Source: a virus | IMG/VR virus record: IMGVR_UViG_3300005563_000679 | Coordinates: 1-25,907 of that record | DNA length: 25,907 nt | Strand: one strand, 5' to 3' | Shown here: positions 12,950 to 19,950 of the stretch, in pieces | Layout of the letters: each line of letters starts with the position of its first letter | Numbering within the stretch: position 1 is the first letter of the stretch | Made by a program: the position numbers and the translations under genes | Notes under the pieces: model-generated | What the model was told of the DNA's origin: nothing | Database searches by the model: none | The model's input: only the letters and a program-made list of their open reading frames with translations

Positions 12950-13299
12950 CGCGCCGCGCCGTGCGTCGCCGCGAGGCCATCGAGTGTCAGCTGCTGCGCG
13001 GGCCCGCGACGGTCCGGCAACTGGCGCGCGCGCTCCGCCGACCGCGGCTCCAGATCTGGGACGACCTGGACCGGCTGGAGAAGGCCGGCACCGTCGTCAC
13101 CGTGTGGGTGCAGCGCCCGGGCTGGCCGCCCGGCGCACTCGTCGCCGCCTACCGCCTGCCGACCATCACCGAGCAGGACGACCGCCAGGCCGACGAGAAC
13201 GCCCGAGCTGCCAGAACCACCGCCTTCGAACAGCAGCTCCGCGCCGCACTCCACGAGGCCGCGCACCACGCCTACCCATCCTCTGGAGAACAGTCATGA
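12946..13299 (+). CDS. Winged-helix DNA-binding protein
   Basis: 117 residues, GTG start overlapping the previous stop (GTGA). Residues about 8-62 read REAIECQLLRGPATVRQLAR then ALRRPRLQIWDDLDRLEKAG then TVVTVWV. This is a three-helix plus wing pattern of the MarR/ArsR-like winged helix: 'L..GP.TV.QLA..L..P...I...L..L...G'. The very basic N-terminus (TRRAVRRRE) would aid DNA binding. No metal or ligand site is visible. A transcription regulator acting within the phage programme is likely, with unknown target. Confidence 0.65.
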   Translation: MTRRAVRRREAIECQLLRGPATVRQLARALRRPRLQIWDDLDRLEKAGTVVTVWVQRPGWPPGALVAAYRLPTITEQDDRQADENARAARTTAFEQQLRAALHEAAHHAYPSSGEQS

Positions 13300-13808
13300 G
13301 CGAACCCCAGCCCACCGCGCTCGAGCACGCCCGCGCCCGCTGGCACGAGACCAACATCGCCATCGGCAAAGCCTCCGGCCACGGCACACCGCTCGACCCG
13401 TACCGGTACGCCGCGCTCCTGGACGCCCGCGCCGGATGGTGGGACCACCTTGGCCACCTCGCCGACTGTGCCGCCGGCACCGGCCCGGGCGTCGTCCGCG
13501 ACGTCTACGCCATCGCCTGCACCTACGCGGCCGAGCTCGACCGCCAGGGCGCCGCCGAGGTTCGGTTCTGCTACCGCATCCCCACCCTGCACCCGGGTTC
13601 CGACGCGTCCCGACTCGGCCTGAACATTCAGCCCGGCCGCTTCTGCCCCGCGTGCGAACGCCCGTGGCAGCAGGGCCGCGACGGCACTTGCGACGTCTGC
13701 CCCGACCTCGTGTACGGCATCACGCCTCGCAGCCTGGACGAGGCCGCCAGCTACCCGCCGGGGAAGCCGTGGGAGCCGGTGGCCCAGTACCCGGAGGACG
13801 GCGAATGA
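13296..13808 (+). CDS. Unrecognised 170-residue protein with zinc ribbon
   Basis: ATGA overlap with the winged-helix gene. It has helical N-terminal two thirds (TALEHARARWHETNIAIGKA, YAALLDARAGWWDHLGHLAD, YAIACTYAAELDRQ). These are followed by a zinc ribbon FCPACERPW...GTCDVCPDLV (CxxC...CxxC) and a short Pro-rich tail. No family was recognised. The CxxC spacing is about 14 residues, enough for a small nucleic-acid or protein-binding knuckle. Confidence 0.62.
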   Translation: MSEPQPTALEHARARWHETNIAIGKASGHGTPLDPYRYAALLDARAGWWDHLGHLADCAAGTGPGVVRDVYAIACTYAAELDRQGAAEVRFCYRIPTLHPGSDASRLGLNIQPGRFCPACERPWQQGRDGTCDVCPDLVYGITPRSLDEAASYPPGKPWEPVAQYPEDGE

Positions 13809-14584
13809 GCAACCAGACCATCGACGACGACGCGATCCGCGAGGTGGCCGGGAAGATCATGCGCAGCCACCTCGAGGACGTCGAGTCCCTGTCCATCGCC
13901 GAGATGATGGCCGACGACGACCGGTTCAAGAACCTGCCCGAGGACGACTTCGACGCCGTCCAGAAGCGTGTCGATGACGCCATCGGCGCCGCAACCGTCA
14001 CGATCGGCTGGCCCGGAACATCGGCCACCGCCATCATCGGCCCCGCCGACGGCGACTCCGAAGCGGCCTGGCACGTCATCCGCCGCTACGTCGGCCCGGA
14101 CTTGTTCAACGCCGTCGACGCCGAGCTGATTGAACACACCCACCCCGAGGAATGCCGCCACCTGCCCCCGTGGGCCGTGTGCTGGTTCAACCACGAGCCC
14201 TACCACTCGTGGTGGCCGGTCGGCCTCGGCACCTGGCGCATCCGCCCCGTCGAATGGCGCACCGGAGCGGACAACTACCACCAGTCCATGGAGATTCAGG
14301 CCTGGGACGAGGCCACCCAGACCTGGCACGACTGGGACGGCACGACAGTCGGCGAGGCCGCCGCGGCCACGGCCGCCACGGTTCCGGCAACCGAGGAGGG
14401 CCAGGCCCTGCTGCAGAGCCACTACGCCACCGCCGTCGAACTGCTCGGCCGCCTCGTTGACCACGAGGACACCCGTTGCCGGCTCGACCACAACGGCTAC
14501 TGCCAGGAACACAATTTGTCCAAGCCTTGCGACATCCCCGAAGCGCGTGAGCTGCTGGCTCGGATCCGCGGCGAGCAGTCGTGA
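13805..14584 (+). CDS. Unrecognised 259-residue Trp-rich protein
   Basis: ATGA overlap at the start. An acidic helical N-terminus (REVAGKIMRSHLEDVESLSI, EDDFDAVQKRVDDA) is followed by a Trp/His-rich core at about 110-185 (HLPPWAVCWFNHEPYHSWWP, WRIRPVEWRTGADNYHQSME, TWHDWDGTT). The C-terminal helical part contains C..H..CQEH..SKPCDIPEA, a Cys/His group that may bind zinc. The Trp density is far above its neighbours. Function not assigned. Confidence 0.62.
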   Translation: MSNQTIDDDAIREVAGKIMRSHLEDVESLSIAEMMADDDRFKNLPEDDFDAVQKRVDDAIGAATVTIGWPGTSATAIIGPADGDSEAAWHVIRRYVGPDLFNAVDAELIEHTHPEECRHLPPWAVCWFNHEPYHSWWPVGLGTWRIRPVEWRTGADNYHQSMEIQAWDEATQTWHDWDGTTVGEAAAATAATVPATEEGQALLQSHYATAVELLGRLVDHEDTRCRLDHNGYCQEHNLSKPCDIPEARELLARIRGEQS

Positions 14585-14802
14585 ACCCCAACGATGCGCC
14601 CGCGACCTCGGTCCGCGACCGCATGGCCGCGACCGGCGAGGACTACCCCACCGCGCTCCAAGCCATCCAGGCCGAACGCGGAGCCAGGCAGCAGCCGGCC
14701 GCCGAGCAGACCGTGGCCGCCGGCACCGAGGCCTGGCGCAGCGTGCCCTGGAACGCGCCCCTCAGCGCCTACTACACCACCCAGGACGCCGACCATGGCT
14801 GA
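14581..14802 (+). CDS. Small protein with YPTAL helix motif
   Basis: 73 residues, GTG start overlapping the previous stop. The segment VRDRMAATGEDYPTALQAIQ followed by AERG resembles a short helix-loop-helix seen in small Streptomyces mobile-element proteins ('VR.LMAETG..YT.AL..L'), often tied to DNA binding or a partner protein. The rest is low in hydrophobic residues. Function unknown. Confidence 0.58.
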   Translation: MNPNDAPATSVRDRMAATGEDYPTALQAIQAERGARQQPAAEQTVAAGTEAWRSVPWNAPLSAYYTTQDADHG

Positions 14803-14893
14803 CCTGATCAGCTGCGCCGTGTGCGCGGCCTTCTGGCTGCTGCTCGTGTACGGCGTCCGCCGCGAACGGTCCAGGATCCGCGGCCGCCGATGA
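14795..14893 (+). CDS. 32-residue single-pass membrane peptide
   Basis: ATG at 14795 lies 8 bp inside the previous gene. The product MADLISCAVCAAFWLLLVYG is hydrophobic and is followed by VRRERSRIRGRR, a strongly basic tail. That is an N-out/C-in transmembrane helix by the positive-inside rule. Shape and size resemble small phage holin-like or regulatory peptides, but position in the early region argues against lysis. Supported by the overlap chain and composition only. Confidence 0.5.
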   Translation: MADLISCAVCAAFWLLLVYGVRRERSRIRGRR

Positions 14894-15000
14894 CCCACGC
14901 CGCCGAACACCCGGCCACACCCACCGCCGCGGTGTTCGGCGGCCGACCCGCAACCCCGCCACCCGGCCCCGCGCCAGAACCCGCCCTCGAGGAGACATGA
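14890..15000 (+). CDS. 36-residue Pro/Ala-rich peptide
   Basis: ATGA overlap with the membrane-peptide stop. The frame begins MTHAAEHPATPTAAVFGGRP and ends at TGA 14998-15000. It is low complexity with no recognisable fold. It is kept because it continues the start/stop overlap chain, and because it carries the Shine-Dalgarno GAGGAG (14989-14994) of the next gene in its last codons. It may act mainly as a coupling cistron. Confidence 0.35.
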   Translation: MTHAAEHPATPTAAVFGGRPATPPPGPAPEPALEET

Positions 15001-15003
15001 CCA

Positions 15004-15507
15004 ATGCCCCGCCGAAGAACCCGCAACGACTGGAAGGCAAGCCACGAGCTCCACCGACGCGTCGTTGGCATCGCAAGCCGCGGCGGCGCCCCCGACGCGG
15101 TCGCCAACGAGATCCACGACATCTACCTGCGTCACGGCGCTTTCGCCGCCCCGGCTCCCGCCAGCATCCCGCGCTGCCAGATCCACTACATGACCGCGTT
15201 GGAGAACGGCGTGTGCCCCATACCCACCTGCGGATGGAGCCCGAAAGAACCCGGAGCCGGCGCAGCGGTTCGCAACGACGTCCGGATCAACCCCGAACTC
15301 CACCGCAAAGTTGTCGCCGTCATCCGCCGCGGCGGCGACGTCGACGCCATCGCCACCAGCATCCACACCATCTACCACCGCAACGGCTGGAAGGCCCACG
15401 CCCCGGCCGGCCTGAACGTCTCCCGCTGCCGGTTCCACCCCGGCACACACCTTCAGAACGGCCGCTGCCCGAGCTGCGGCTGGAACCCGAACGGACCAGA
15501 GAACTGA
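15004..15507 (+). CDS. Internally duplicated HTH-like/zinc protein
   Basis: 167 residues built from two similar halves, about 8-79 and 93-163. The first reads LHRRVVGIASRGGAPDAVAN, EIHDIYLRHGAF, SIPRCQIHYMTALENGVCPI, CGWSP. The second reads LHRKVVAVIRRGGDVDAIAT, SIHTIYHRNGWK, VSRCRFHPGTHLQNGRCPSC, CGWNP. Each half has a helical pair followed by C..H...NG.CP..CGW, a C-H-C-C zinc site. About half of the aligned residues agree. The ATG at 15004 has GAGGAG 9 bp upstream. A start at 14997 in another frame would give an Arg/Pro-rich shadow. Confidence 0.65.
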   Translation: MPRRRTRNDWKASHELHRRVVGIASRGGAPDAVANEIHDIYLRHGAFAAPAPASIPRCQIHYMTALENGVCPIPTCGWSPKEPGAGAAVRNDVRINPELHRKVVAVIRRGGDVDAIATSIHTIYHRNGWKAHAPAGLNVSRCRFHPGTHLQNGRCPSCGWNPNGPEN

Positions 15508-16004
15508 TGGAAACCTTCCCACAGCGCCTACGCGCGCTCGCCACCCGCATCCGCCGGCCGAAGCCCGCCGACGGCCCCGCACCCGACGCCGCGGTGTTCA
15601 ACGAGCCGCCCATCTGCCCGGCCTACAGCCTCCTGGCGCCGTCCACCGAGCTGGCCATGGCCGCCGACGCCCTCGCCGACCCGACGCCCGCACCGCGCCG
15701 TGCCGACGCCGAGAACCCGTTCACCTTCGCCGACGCCACCTTGCACGCCGGCAGCACCGCAGCGCCGGTCAAGTTCTCAGAGCTCGAATTCACCTGGGAG
15801 CCGCCGAAGCCCGAACCCGGCCGCACCATCGTCGGCGTCGACGGGAACGTCATCGTCGCCGGCACCCTCGCCACCGACGGCACCATCACCGTCCAGTCGA
15901 CAACCACCGTCGCGCCGCCGCGGCCGCCACGCCGCACCCAGCCGCCGGACCGCTGCCCCTGCACCGCGATCTACAGCATCTGCCGCTGCCCGGACCGCCG
16001 ATAA
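15507..16004 (+). CDS. Unrecognised 165-residue protein
   Basis: TGATG one-base overlap with the previous stop. A basic N-terminal helix (QRLRALATRIRRPKP) is followed by Ala/Pro-rich sequence. A beta-rich segment then reads VKFSELEFTWEPP, IVGVDGNVIVAGTLATDGTI and TVQSTTTVAPP. The C-terminus RCPCTAIYSICRCPDRR carries four cysteines. No family was recognised. It ends a run of overlapping genes before a 100-bp gap. Confidence 0.58.
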   Translation: METFPQRLRALATRIRRPKPADGPAPDAAVFNEPPICPAYSLLAPSTELAMAADALADPTPAPRRADAENPFTFADATLHAGSTAAPVKFSELEFTWEPPKPEPGRTIVGVDGNVIVAGTLATDGTITVQSTTTVAPPRPPRRTQPPDRCPCTAIYSICRCPDRR

Positions 16005-16104
16005 GCAGCCGCCCGCCGCCGGCGCACGACAACCACGTCACCAGCAAAACCACATCGAACTCCAGTGCGATACTGGCCGTAGAGCATCAACACCCGGAGA
16101 CACC
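16005..16104 (+). promoter_or_regulatory. 100-bp gap, possible regulatory site
   Basis: One of the few real gaps inside the early chain. It is locally AT-richer (CAAAACCACATCGAACTC) and contains the small dyad CCAGT-GCGAT-ACTGG at 16062-16076. GATACT (16069-16074) could be a -10 element but no matching -35 lies 16-18 bp upstream. The next gene's Shine-Dalgarno GGAG is at 16096-16099. A promoter or operator is possible, not shown. Confidence 0.3.
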
Positions 16105-16539
16105 GTGAACGAGCAACTCCCCGCCCCGCTCCCGCCGGCCCTGGCCGCCAGCCTCAGCACCCACACCACCACCGAATCCGCGCCGCCGTGCCACCGCTGC
16201 GACAGCGACGCCACCACCTCCTGGAAGCGCGCCGCCACCGACGCCGAACGCGAGGGCTACTGGGACGCGATGGAGGCGAACATCAGGAGCCAGCCGAACC
16301 TGTTCGATGCCAGCAACGCCGAGTACACCGCCGACCGCACGCAGCCAGTGACCAAGGCCGTGTTCGGGTGCGACGAGCACGACCTGTCGCCCGCGCCGGA
16401 CGACGACCACAACGGCAGCATCAAGGCGATCAACGCGGCCACCGCTGCGGCCAAGCAGGCCGGGGCCGACCTGCGCGCGCTCACCCACGCCGCCGACTGC
16501 GGCGGCCACGGCGAATGCCAGTGCGGCGGTGCGGCATGA
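16105..16539 (+). CDS. Cys-rich phage protein, 144 residues
   Basis: GTG start with GGAG 5 bp upstream. C29-x2-C32 (CHRCDSDATTSW), then a helical middle (REGYWDAMEANIRSQP), then VFGCDEHDL, and a C-terminal DCGGHGECQCGG. The order CxxC, CxxH, C-rich tail is a layout I recall from several actinophage hypothetical proteins. It likely binds one or two zinc ions. Function unknown. It starts a new run of overlapping genes. Confidence 0.6.
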   Translation: MNEQLPAPLPPALAASLSTHTTTESAPPCHRCDSDATTSWKRAATDAEREGYWDAMEANIRSQPNLFDASNAEYTADRTQPVTKAVFGCDEHDLSPAPDDDHNGSIKAINAATAAAKQAGADLRALTHAADCGGHGECQCGGAA

Positions 16540-16880
16540 GCCACGACTACGTCCACCCCGACAGCGGCCGCGTCTACCGCGAAGAAGATCCCGTCGTCCG
16601 CTTCATCAAGCTGGCCCACGCCCTACGCCAGCAGTGCGAAGACTTCATCCACCACTACGACAGCCGCATGGCCGGCCGCGACTACCTCGGACAGCACCTG
16701 ACGTGGCCGAGCGACCCGGACCGCATAGCCCGCAGCATGGGGCGGATGATCGAGTCACTGGACAAGTCGTACACGGACGTCACCGTTGACCGATCCATGC
16801 ACGAATGGGGGCTCGGCCAAAAGGACGAGGAGTGGCAGCGGAAGTACGGGCCCGTGGACGGCAACGGAGGCCTGACGTGA
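16536..16880 (+). CDS. Unrecognised helical protein, 114 residues
   Basis: ATGA overlap. Mostly helical and His/Arg/Glu-rich: VRFIKLAHALRQQCEDFIHH, YDSRMAGRDYLGQ, DRIARSMGRMIESLDKSYTD, RSMHEWGLGQKDEEWQR. A short N-terminal HPDSGRVYREED hairpin precedes it. No family was recognised. It is coupled to the membrane-protein gene that follows. Confidence 0.58.
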   Translation: MSHDYVHPDSGRVYREEDPVVRFIKLAHALRQQCEDFIHHYDSRMAGRDYLGQHLTWPSDPDRIARSMGRMIESLDKSYTDVTVDRSMHEWGLGQKDEEWQRKYGPVDGNGGLT

Positions 16881-17119
16881 ACCGCTACTGGCTCATCTGG
16901 CTGTGCGCCCTGTTCGTCACCTTCATCGTCCCCGAGACCGTCGCGCTCGCCACCGGCAACCCCGGCAACACCCTTTCGTGGTGGGTCTGGCGCCACGTCC
17001 ACGTCGTCTTCCACCAGCCCATGAGGGACTGGAGCGCAAGCCACTTCCTGTTCGCAGGGATCTTCACCGTGTTCGCCGTGTGGCTCGTCGGCCACCTCGT
17101 CTGGGGAATCTGGCGATAG
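16877..17119 (+). CDS. Two-helix membrane protein
   Basis: 80 residues, GTG start overlapping the previous stop. The first hydrophobic helix (YWLIWLCALFVTFIVPETVA) and the second (FLFAGIFTVFAVWLVGHLVW) flank a hydrophilic connector NPGNTLSWWVWRHVH. The signature ETxA....NTLSxxVWxxx then W....HFLF plus a C-terminal membrane helix ending in WGIWR is a family I recognise from many actinobacterial phages, usually near early or middle genes; its function is not known to me. Confidence 0.65.
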   Translation: MNRYWLIWLCALFVTFIVPETVALATGNPGNTLSWWVWRHVHVVFHQPMRDWSASHFLFAGIFTVFAVWLVGHLVWGIWR

Positions 17120-17121
17120 CC

Positions 17122-17661
17122 GTGACTGAATTCTTCGGTATCCCGCCGGCCACCTACGAACAGCTCGACGCCGACCACATCGCAGCCGACCGCGCCCGCC
17201 AGCTCGACGAAGCCGCCTACGCCCAGGCCCTCACCGACCCCGAAGCATCCGAGCGGTATCGCCACGACCTCGGATTCCGCATGCAGATCGACCTACACCG
17301 GCAGAACCTGCACACAGTCGACCAGGCCCTCGCTGACGAAGGCGCCACCCCCGAGCAGCGCAACCGCATCCTGCGCAAGCTCATCAACGGCCGCGAACCG
17401 TACCGCGGACTCGACATCGCACTCGGATGGGCCGCGCCGATCACAGTGCCGCACGGGCCGTTCGGCATTACCGTCGGCGACGCGGCCATCGTCGACGGCC
17501 AGCTCCGCCATGCCACCGCGGTGGTCAGCTGCGGCTGCGGCCGGGCCCGAACCTGGGACCGGGGCGTGACCGGCGGCGAGCTGCTGGCGTGGCTCAGCGA
17601 CCACCCGAACCAGAAGGACCAGCACGAGACGCCCTCGCGGCGGAATTGGTGGCGAAGGTGA
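17122..17661 (+). CDS. Unrecognised 179-residue protein with CGCG motif
   Basis: The GTG start lies 2 bp after the previous stop, with GGGGAA upstream as a loose Shine-Dalgarno. The N-terminal helix pair (YEQLDADHIAADRARQLDEA, then LGFRMQIDLHRQNLHTVDQA) precedes a beta-rich domain (APITVPHGPFGITVGDAAIV, ATAVVSCGCGRARTWDRGVT, GGELLAWLSDH). The C-terminal beta domain with a CxC pair may bind metal. No family was recognised. Confidence 0.58.
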   Translation: MTEFFGIPPATYEQLDADHIAADRARQLDEAAYAQALTDPEASERYRHDLGFRMQIDLHRQNLHTVDQALADEGATPEQRNRILRKLINGREPYRGLDIALGWAAPITVPHGPFGITVGDAAIVDGQLRHATAVVSCGCGRARTWDRGVTGGELLAWLSDHPNQKDQHETPSRRNWWRR

Positions 17662-18086
17662 CTGACCCGACTGACGACTTCGCCGAGCGGGCCGCGTTCG
17701 CCGCCGAGCTGCCCGCCCGCGCCGAAGCAGCGCACCAGGCCATAGCCGAGTTCTTCTGGGCGGAGGGCATCCTGCCGGACGGCATCGAGTTCAAGCTCAC
17801 GCCGATGGACCTGCAGGCCGACCCGCTGTGGGTGGCGCCCGCCCCGTGGGCGCGAGTTGAGGGACAACTACTGGCCGGAGCACTGAGGGATGCTGGCCAG
17901 CTCGATAGCTTCGTCGCGACGATGCGCAACGCGTGCGAATCCGTACTCGCGCTGTCCCGCACCCTTCGCCTTGAGCCCTGGCCGCACGGCTGGAACGAGC
18001 CCTGCTTCTGCCACCCGAAGCCGTTCCCCGCCGCCCGGGACTACCGCCGCCGCACCAAGCACCGGAACCGCAGGAGGAAGTCGTGA
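17658..18086 (+). CDS. Unrecognised 142-residue protein
   Basis: GTG start overlapping the previous stop. Helical first half (AAEAAHQAIAEFFWAEG) with a strand pair (IEFKLTPMDLQAD, LWVAPAPWARV). A long helix LLAGALRDAGQLDSFVATMR leads to ACESVLALSRTL. The C-terminus is a CFCHPKPFP group followed by a strongly basic tail (RRRTKHRNRRRK), which would suit nucleic-acid binding. The gene is coupled on both sides. No family was recognised. Confidence 0.58.
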   Translation: MTDPTDDFAERAAFAAELPARAEAAHQAIAEFFWAEGILPDGIEFKLTPMDLQADPLWVAPAPWARVEGQLLAGALRDAGQLDSFVATMRNACESVLALSRTLRLEPWPHGWNEPCFCHPKPFPAARDYRRRTKHRNRRRKS

Positions 18087-18400
18087 GCGACCTGGACGCG
18101 GCGATCCGCGAACGGCTGGCCGTCAATCAGGACAGCTACTACTTCGAATACGACTGCGAGATGATCCGGGGCGCCGTGTTCGCAGGGCTCGAACTGCACA
18201 CGGCCGGCTACCCCGGCAACGAGATCGAGTACGAGTGGCGCAACGAACCCGCCTACGACAGCGGCGGCAAGCTCATCGGTTACCTGCCCGTGAAGGGCGA
18301 ACCAGTGCCGCCGTACTGGTGCAACACCTGCCAGGAGTTGTCGCCGTGCCCGACCGTGAAGGCGATCGCGCAGGGACTCGGGATCGAGGTTGAACCGTGA
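18083..18400 (+). CDS. Paralogue pair, member 1 (CPTVxxIAxGL tail)
   Basis: 105 residues, GTG start overlapping the previous stop. It begins MSDLDAAIRERL and ends with WCNTCQELSPCPTVKAIAQG then LGIEVEP. The CxxC...CPTV...IA..LG ending is frequent in short Streptomyces phage proteins. Its start (MSDLD..I) and its end (CPTV..IA.GL.IE) are repeated in the next gene, so the two look like a tandem duplication with divergence and a shortened middle in the second copy. Function unknown. Confidence 0.62.
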   Translation: MSDLDAAIRERLAVNQDSYYFEYDCEMIRGAVFAGLELHTAGYPGNEIEYEWRNEPAYDSGGKLIGYLPVKGEPVPPYWCNTCQELSPCPTVKAIAQGLGIEVEP

Positions 18401-18636
18401 GCGACCTGGACACCGAGATCCAAGCGAAGTTTCCCACTGCCACCAGCGCGACCCCGGATCTGGCAGTCGCCTACAACGCGTTCAGAGACACGATCCTGGC
18501 CGTGCTCGAACTGCACGGCAGCTACGACACTGACCCGTGCCTAAAGCTCGAAGACGGGGCCTGGTGGAGCCCGGACCAGTTCAAGCACTGTCCGACCGTA
18601 GTGCTCATTGCCGAGGGATTGAGGATCGAGCTGTGA
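18397..18636 (+). CDS. Paralogue pair, member 2 (shorter)
   Basis: 79 residues, GTG start overlapping member 1. It begins MSDLDTEIQAKFPT and ends FKHCPTVVLIAEGLRIEL. The CxxC of member 1 is reduced: KHCPTV lacks the upstream WCNTC. Any zinc site would therefore be lost or changed. The middle (AYNAFRDTILAVLELHG) matches member 1's IRGAVFAGLELH in position. This is a likely duplicated and partly degraded copy that is still translated. Confidence 0.6.
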   Translation: MSDLDTEIQAKFPTATSATPDLAVAYNAFRDTILAVLELHGSYDTDPCLKLEDGAWWSPDQFKHCPTVVLIAEGLRIEL

Positions 18637-19004
18637 CCGACGAAAGCCCATACCGGCCGATTCCCCCGTTCACGGTCACGGACGGCCACCCGCTGGCCGA
18701 CGCGGCCGGCTTCACCGACGTCATCGCGGAGTTCTACGCCACCCTGACGCCGCTCAAGCCCGTCGAACCCATCAAACTCACACAGGAACAGCTCGACGAA
18801 GTCAGAGCCACGGTCGAGCCCGTGCTTCCCGGGACGGTGCCGGCGCCGCTCTTCGGCACGCCGATCATCATCGTTGAGCGCGTCGAAGACTCCACGCCGT
18901 ACCAGCGACGGCTGGAGAAGCTGCGCCAGGAAGCCGAAGCGGTGATGAAGACCTCCTATCGCAGCTACTACCTGTCAGGCCCGTTCGAGAATCAGGGGTA
19001 CTGA
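18633..19004 (+). CDS. Unrecognised 123-residue protein
   Basis: GTG start overlapping the previous stop (GTGA). The N-terminal part is Pro-rich (SPYRPIPPFTVTDGHPLADA). A helix (FTDVIAEFYATLTP) and a stretch KLTQEQLDEVRATVEPVLPG follow. The C-terminus is a charged helix (RRLEKLRQEAEAVMKTSYRS). No known family was recognised. One base separates its stop from the next gene's ATG. Confidence 0.55.
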   Translation: MTDESPYRPIPPFTVTDGHPLADAAGFTDVIAEFYATLTPLKPVEPIKLTQEQLDEVRATVEPVLPGTVPAPLFGTPIIIVERVEDSTPYQRRLEKLRQEAEAVMKTSYRSYYLSGPFENQGY

Positions 19005-19005
19005 G

Positions 19006-19872
19006 ATGGCCCACCAACTGTGCGAAGCCACCCACCGCGACAAGCCGCCCACCGCACTCGGAGGCCTGCGCCTGTGCGGCGGCCACAACGCCGCGCTCGT
19101 CGACGCACTCACTGGCCCGTCGGCCGCCGCTGACCCGACCGTCGCCACTGCCTGGGGCTACCCCATCGGCCGGCGCGTCATCATCTGCGACGGCCAGCAG
19201 CGCGCCACCGAGCTGCGCACCGCCGCCCGCCGCGCCTGGATCAGGCGCCTGCAAACCATCGACAGCCAGCACGAGATGCAGGACGCGCTCTACACCATCC
19301 CCGGGCCGGTCGTGTGCGGCGACGGCACGATCTGGCTCGAGCCCGGCCGCTACCGCCCCGGAGGCCTCGCCCGCCTCTACAGCGAACTCGCCGACCGCCT
19401 GGCCGGTATCACCACCGGCGAGAAGATCCGGGGCGGCAACGCCGTCGACGTCCCCGACCCGGCCCCGGACCCCGTCGCCGAGCTCCGCTCCCAAATCCGC
19501 CACGACCTCGCACACTGGGTCACCGAGCACATCGAACACGGCGAGGCGATCGCGCCCGAACGCGACGCCCACCCCGCCATCCTTACCGCATGGCTCGCCG
19601 TCCGGCTCGACTGGGCCGCCGCACAACCCTGGGCAGGAAAGTACGCCGACGTCCTCGGCGAGCTCCTGCGCTCCAGCCGGCGCCTGATCGACCTGCCCCA
19701 CGCGGCCCGCGTACCGGCAGGGATCTGCCCTGAGCACGGGTGCGGCGGCGCTCTATGGTCTACCGTCCATCTGCCGCCCCGGCTGCCCGTCATCCGCTGC
19801 GAGGCCTGCGGCAAGGAGTGGGACAGCACCCAGTGGATCCCGCTGCGGGACCGGCTTAAGCAGCCCAGCTGA
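19006..19872 (+). CDS. Actinophage protein with N- and C-terminal zinc-binding motifs
   Basis: 288 residues, ATG start with GGGG upstream. The N-terminus (HQLCEATHRD...LRLCGGHN) resembles a degenerate C...C..H finger often found at the start of this phage family. A helical middle follows (ATELRTAARRAWIRRLQTID, LYSELADRLAGI, HPAILTAWLAVRLDWAA). The C-terminus is a clear zinc ribbon, CPEHGCGGALW...IRCEACGKEW then DSTQWIPLRDRL, typical of proteins encoded just before late genes in Streptomyces phages. No activity is known to me. It is the last gene before the tRNA-like segment. Confidence 0.65.
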   Translation: MAHQLCEATHRDKPPTALGGLRLCGGHNAALVDALTGPSAAADPTVATAWGYPIGRRVIICDGQQRATELRTAARRAWIRRLQTIDSQHEMQDALYTIPGPVVCGDGTIWLEPGRYRPGGLARLYSELADRLAGITTGEKIRGGNAVDVPDPAPDPVAELRSQIRHDLAHWVTEHIEHGEAIAPERDAHPAILTAWLAVRLDWAAAQPWAGKYADVLGELLRSSRRLIDLPHAARVPAGICPEHGCGGALWSTVHLPPRLPVIRCEACGKEWDSTQWIPLRDRLKQPS

Positions 19873-19897
19873 CGGTCGCCGGCGCTACGCTCGAACC

Positions 19898-19945
19898 GCT
19901 CCGGCGCGTGAACCCGTCAACGTCCTGGGAGACCCGCGCCGGAGC
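19898..19945 (+). terminator. 11-bp perfect inverted repeat before the tRNA-like gene
   Basis: GCTCCGGCGCG (19898-19908) and CGCGCCGGAGC (19935-19945) are perfect complements around a 26-base loop. The repeat lies between the last early gene and the tRNA-like segment. It could end the early transcript or help processing of the tRNA 5' end, or it may be a protein site. The long loop makes a strong intrinsic terminator less likely. Confidence 0.4.
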
Positions 19946-19950
19946 TCGTG

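Noticed and set aside
14997-15506. Alternative start ATG 14997 (ATGA overlap) giving an Arg/Pro-rich N-terminal extension of the 15507 gene
   Set aside because: The Shine-Dalgarno spacing is too short (2-3 bp) and the sequence is typical of an off-frame. The competing frame at 15004 encodes a duplicated Cys/His protein.
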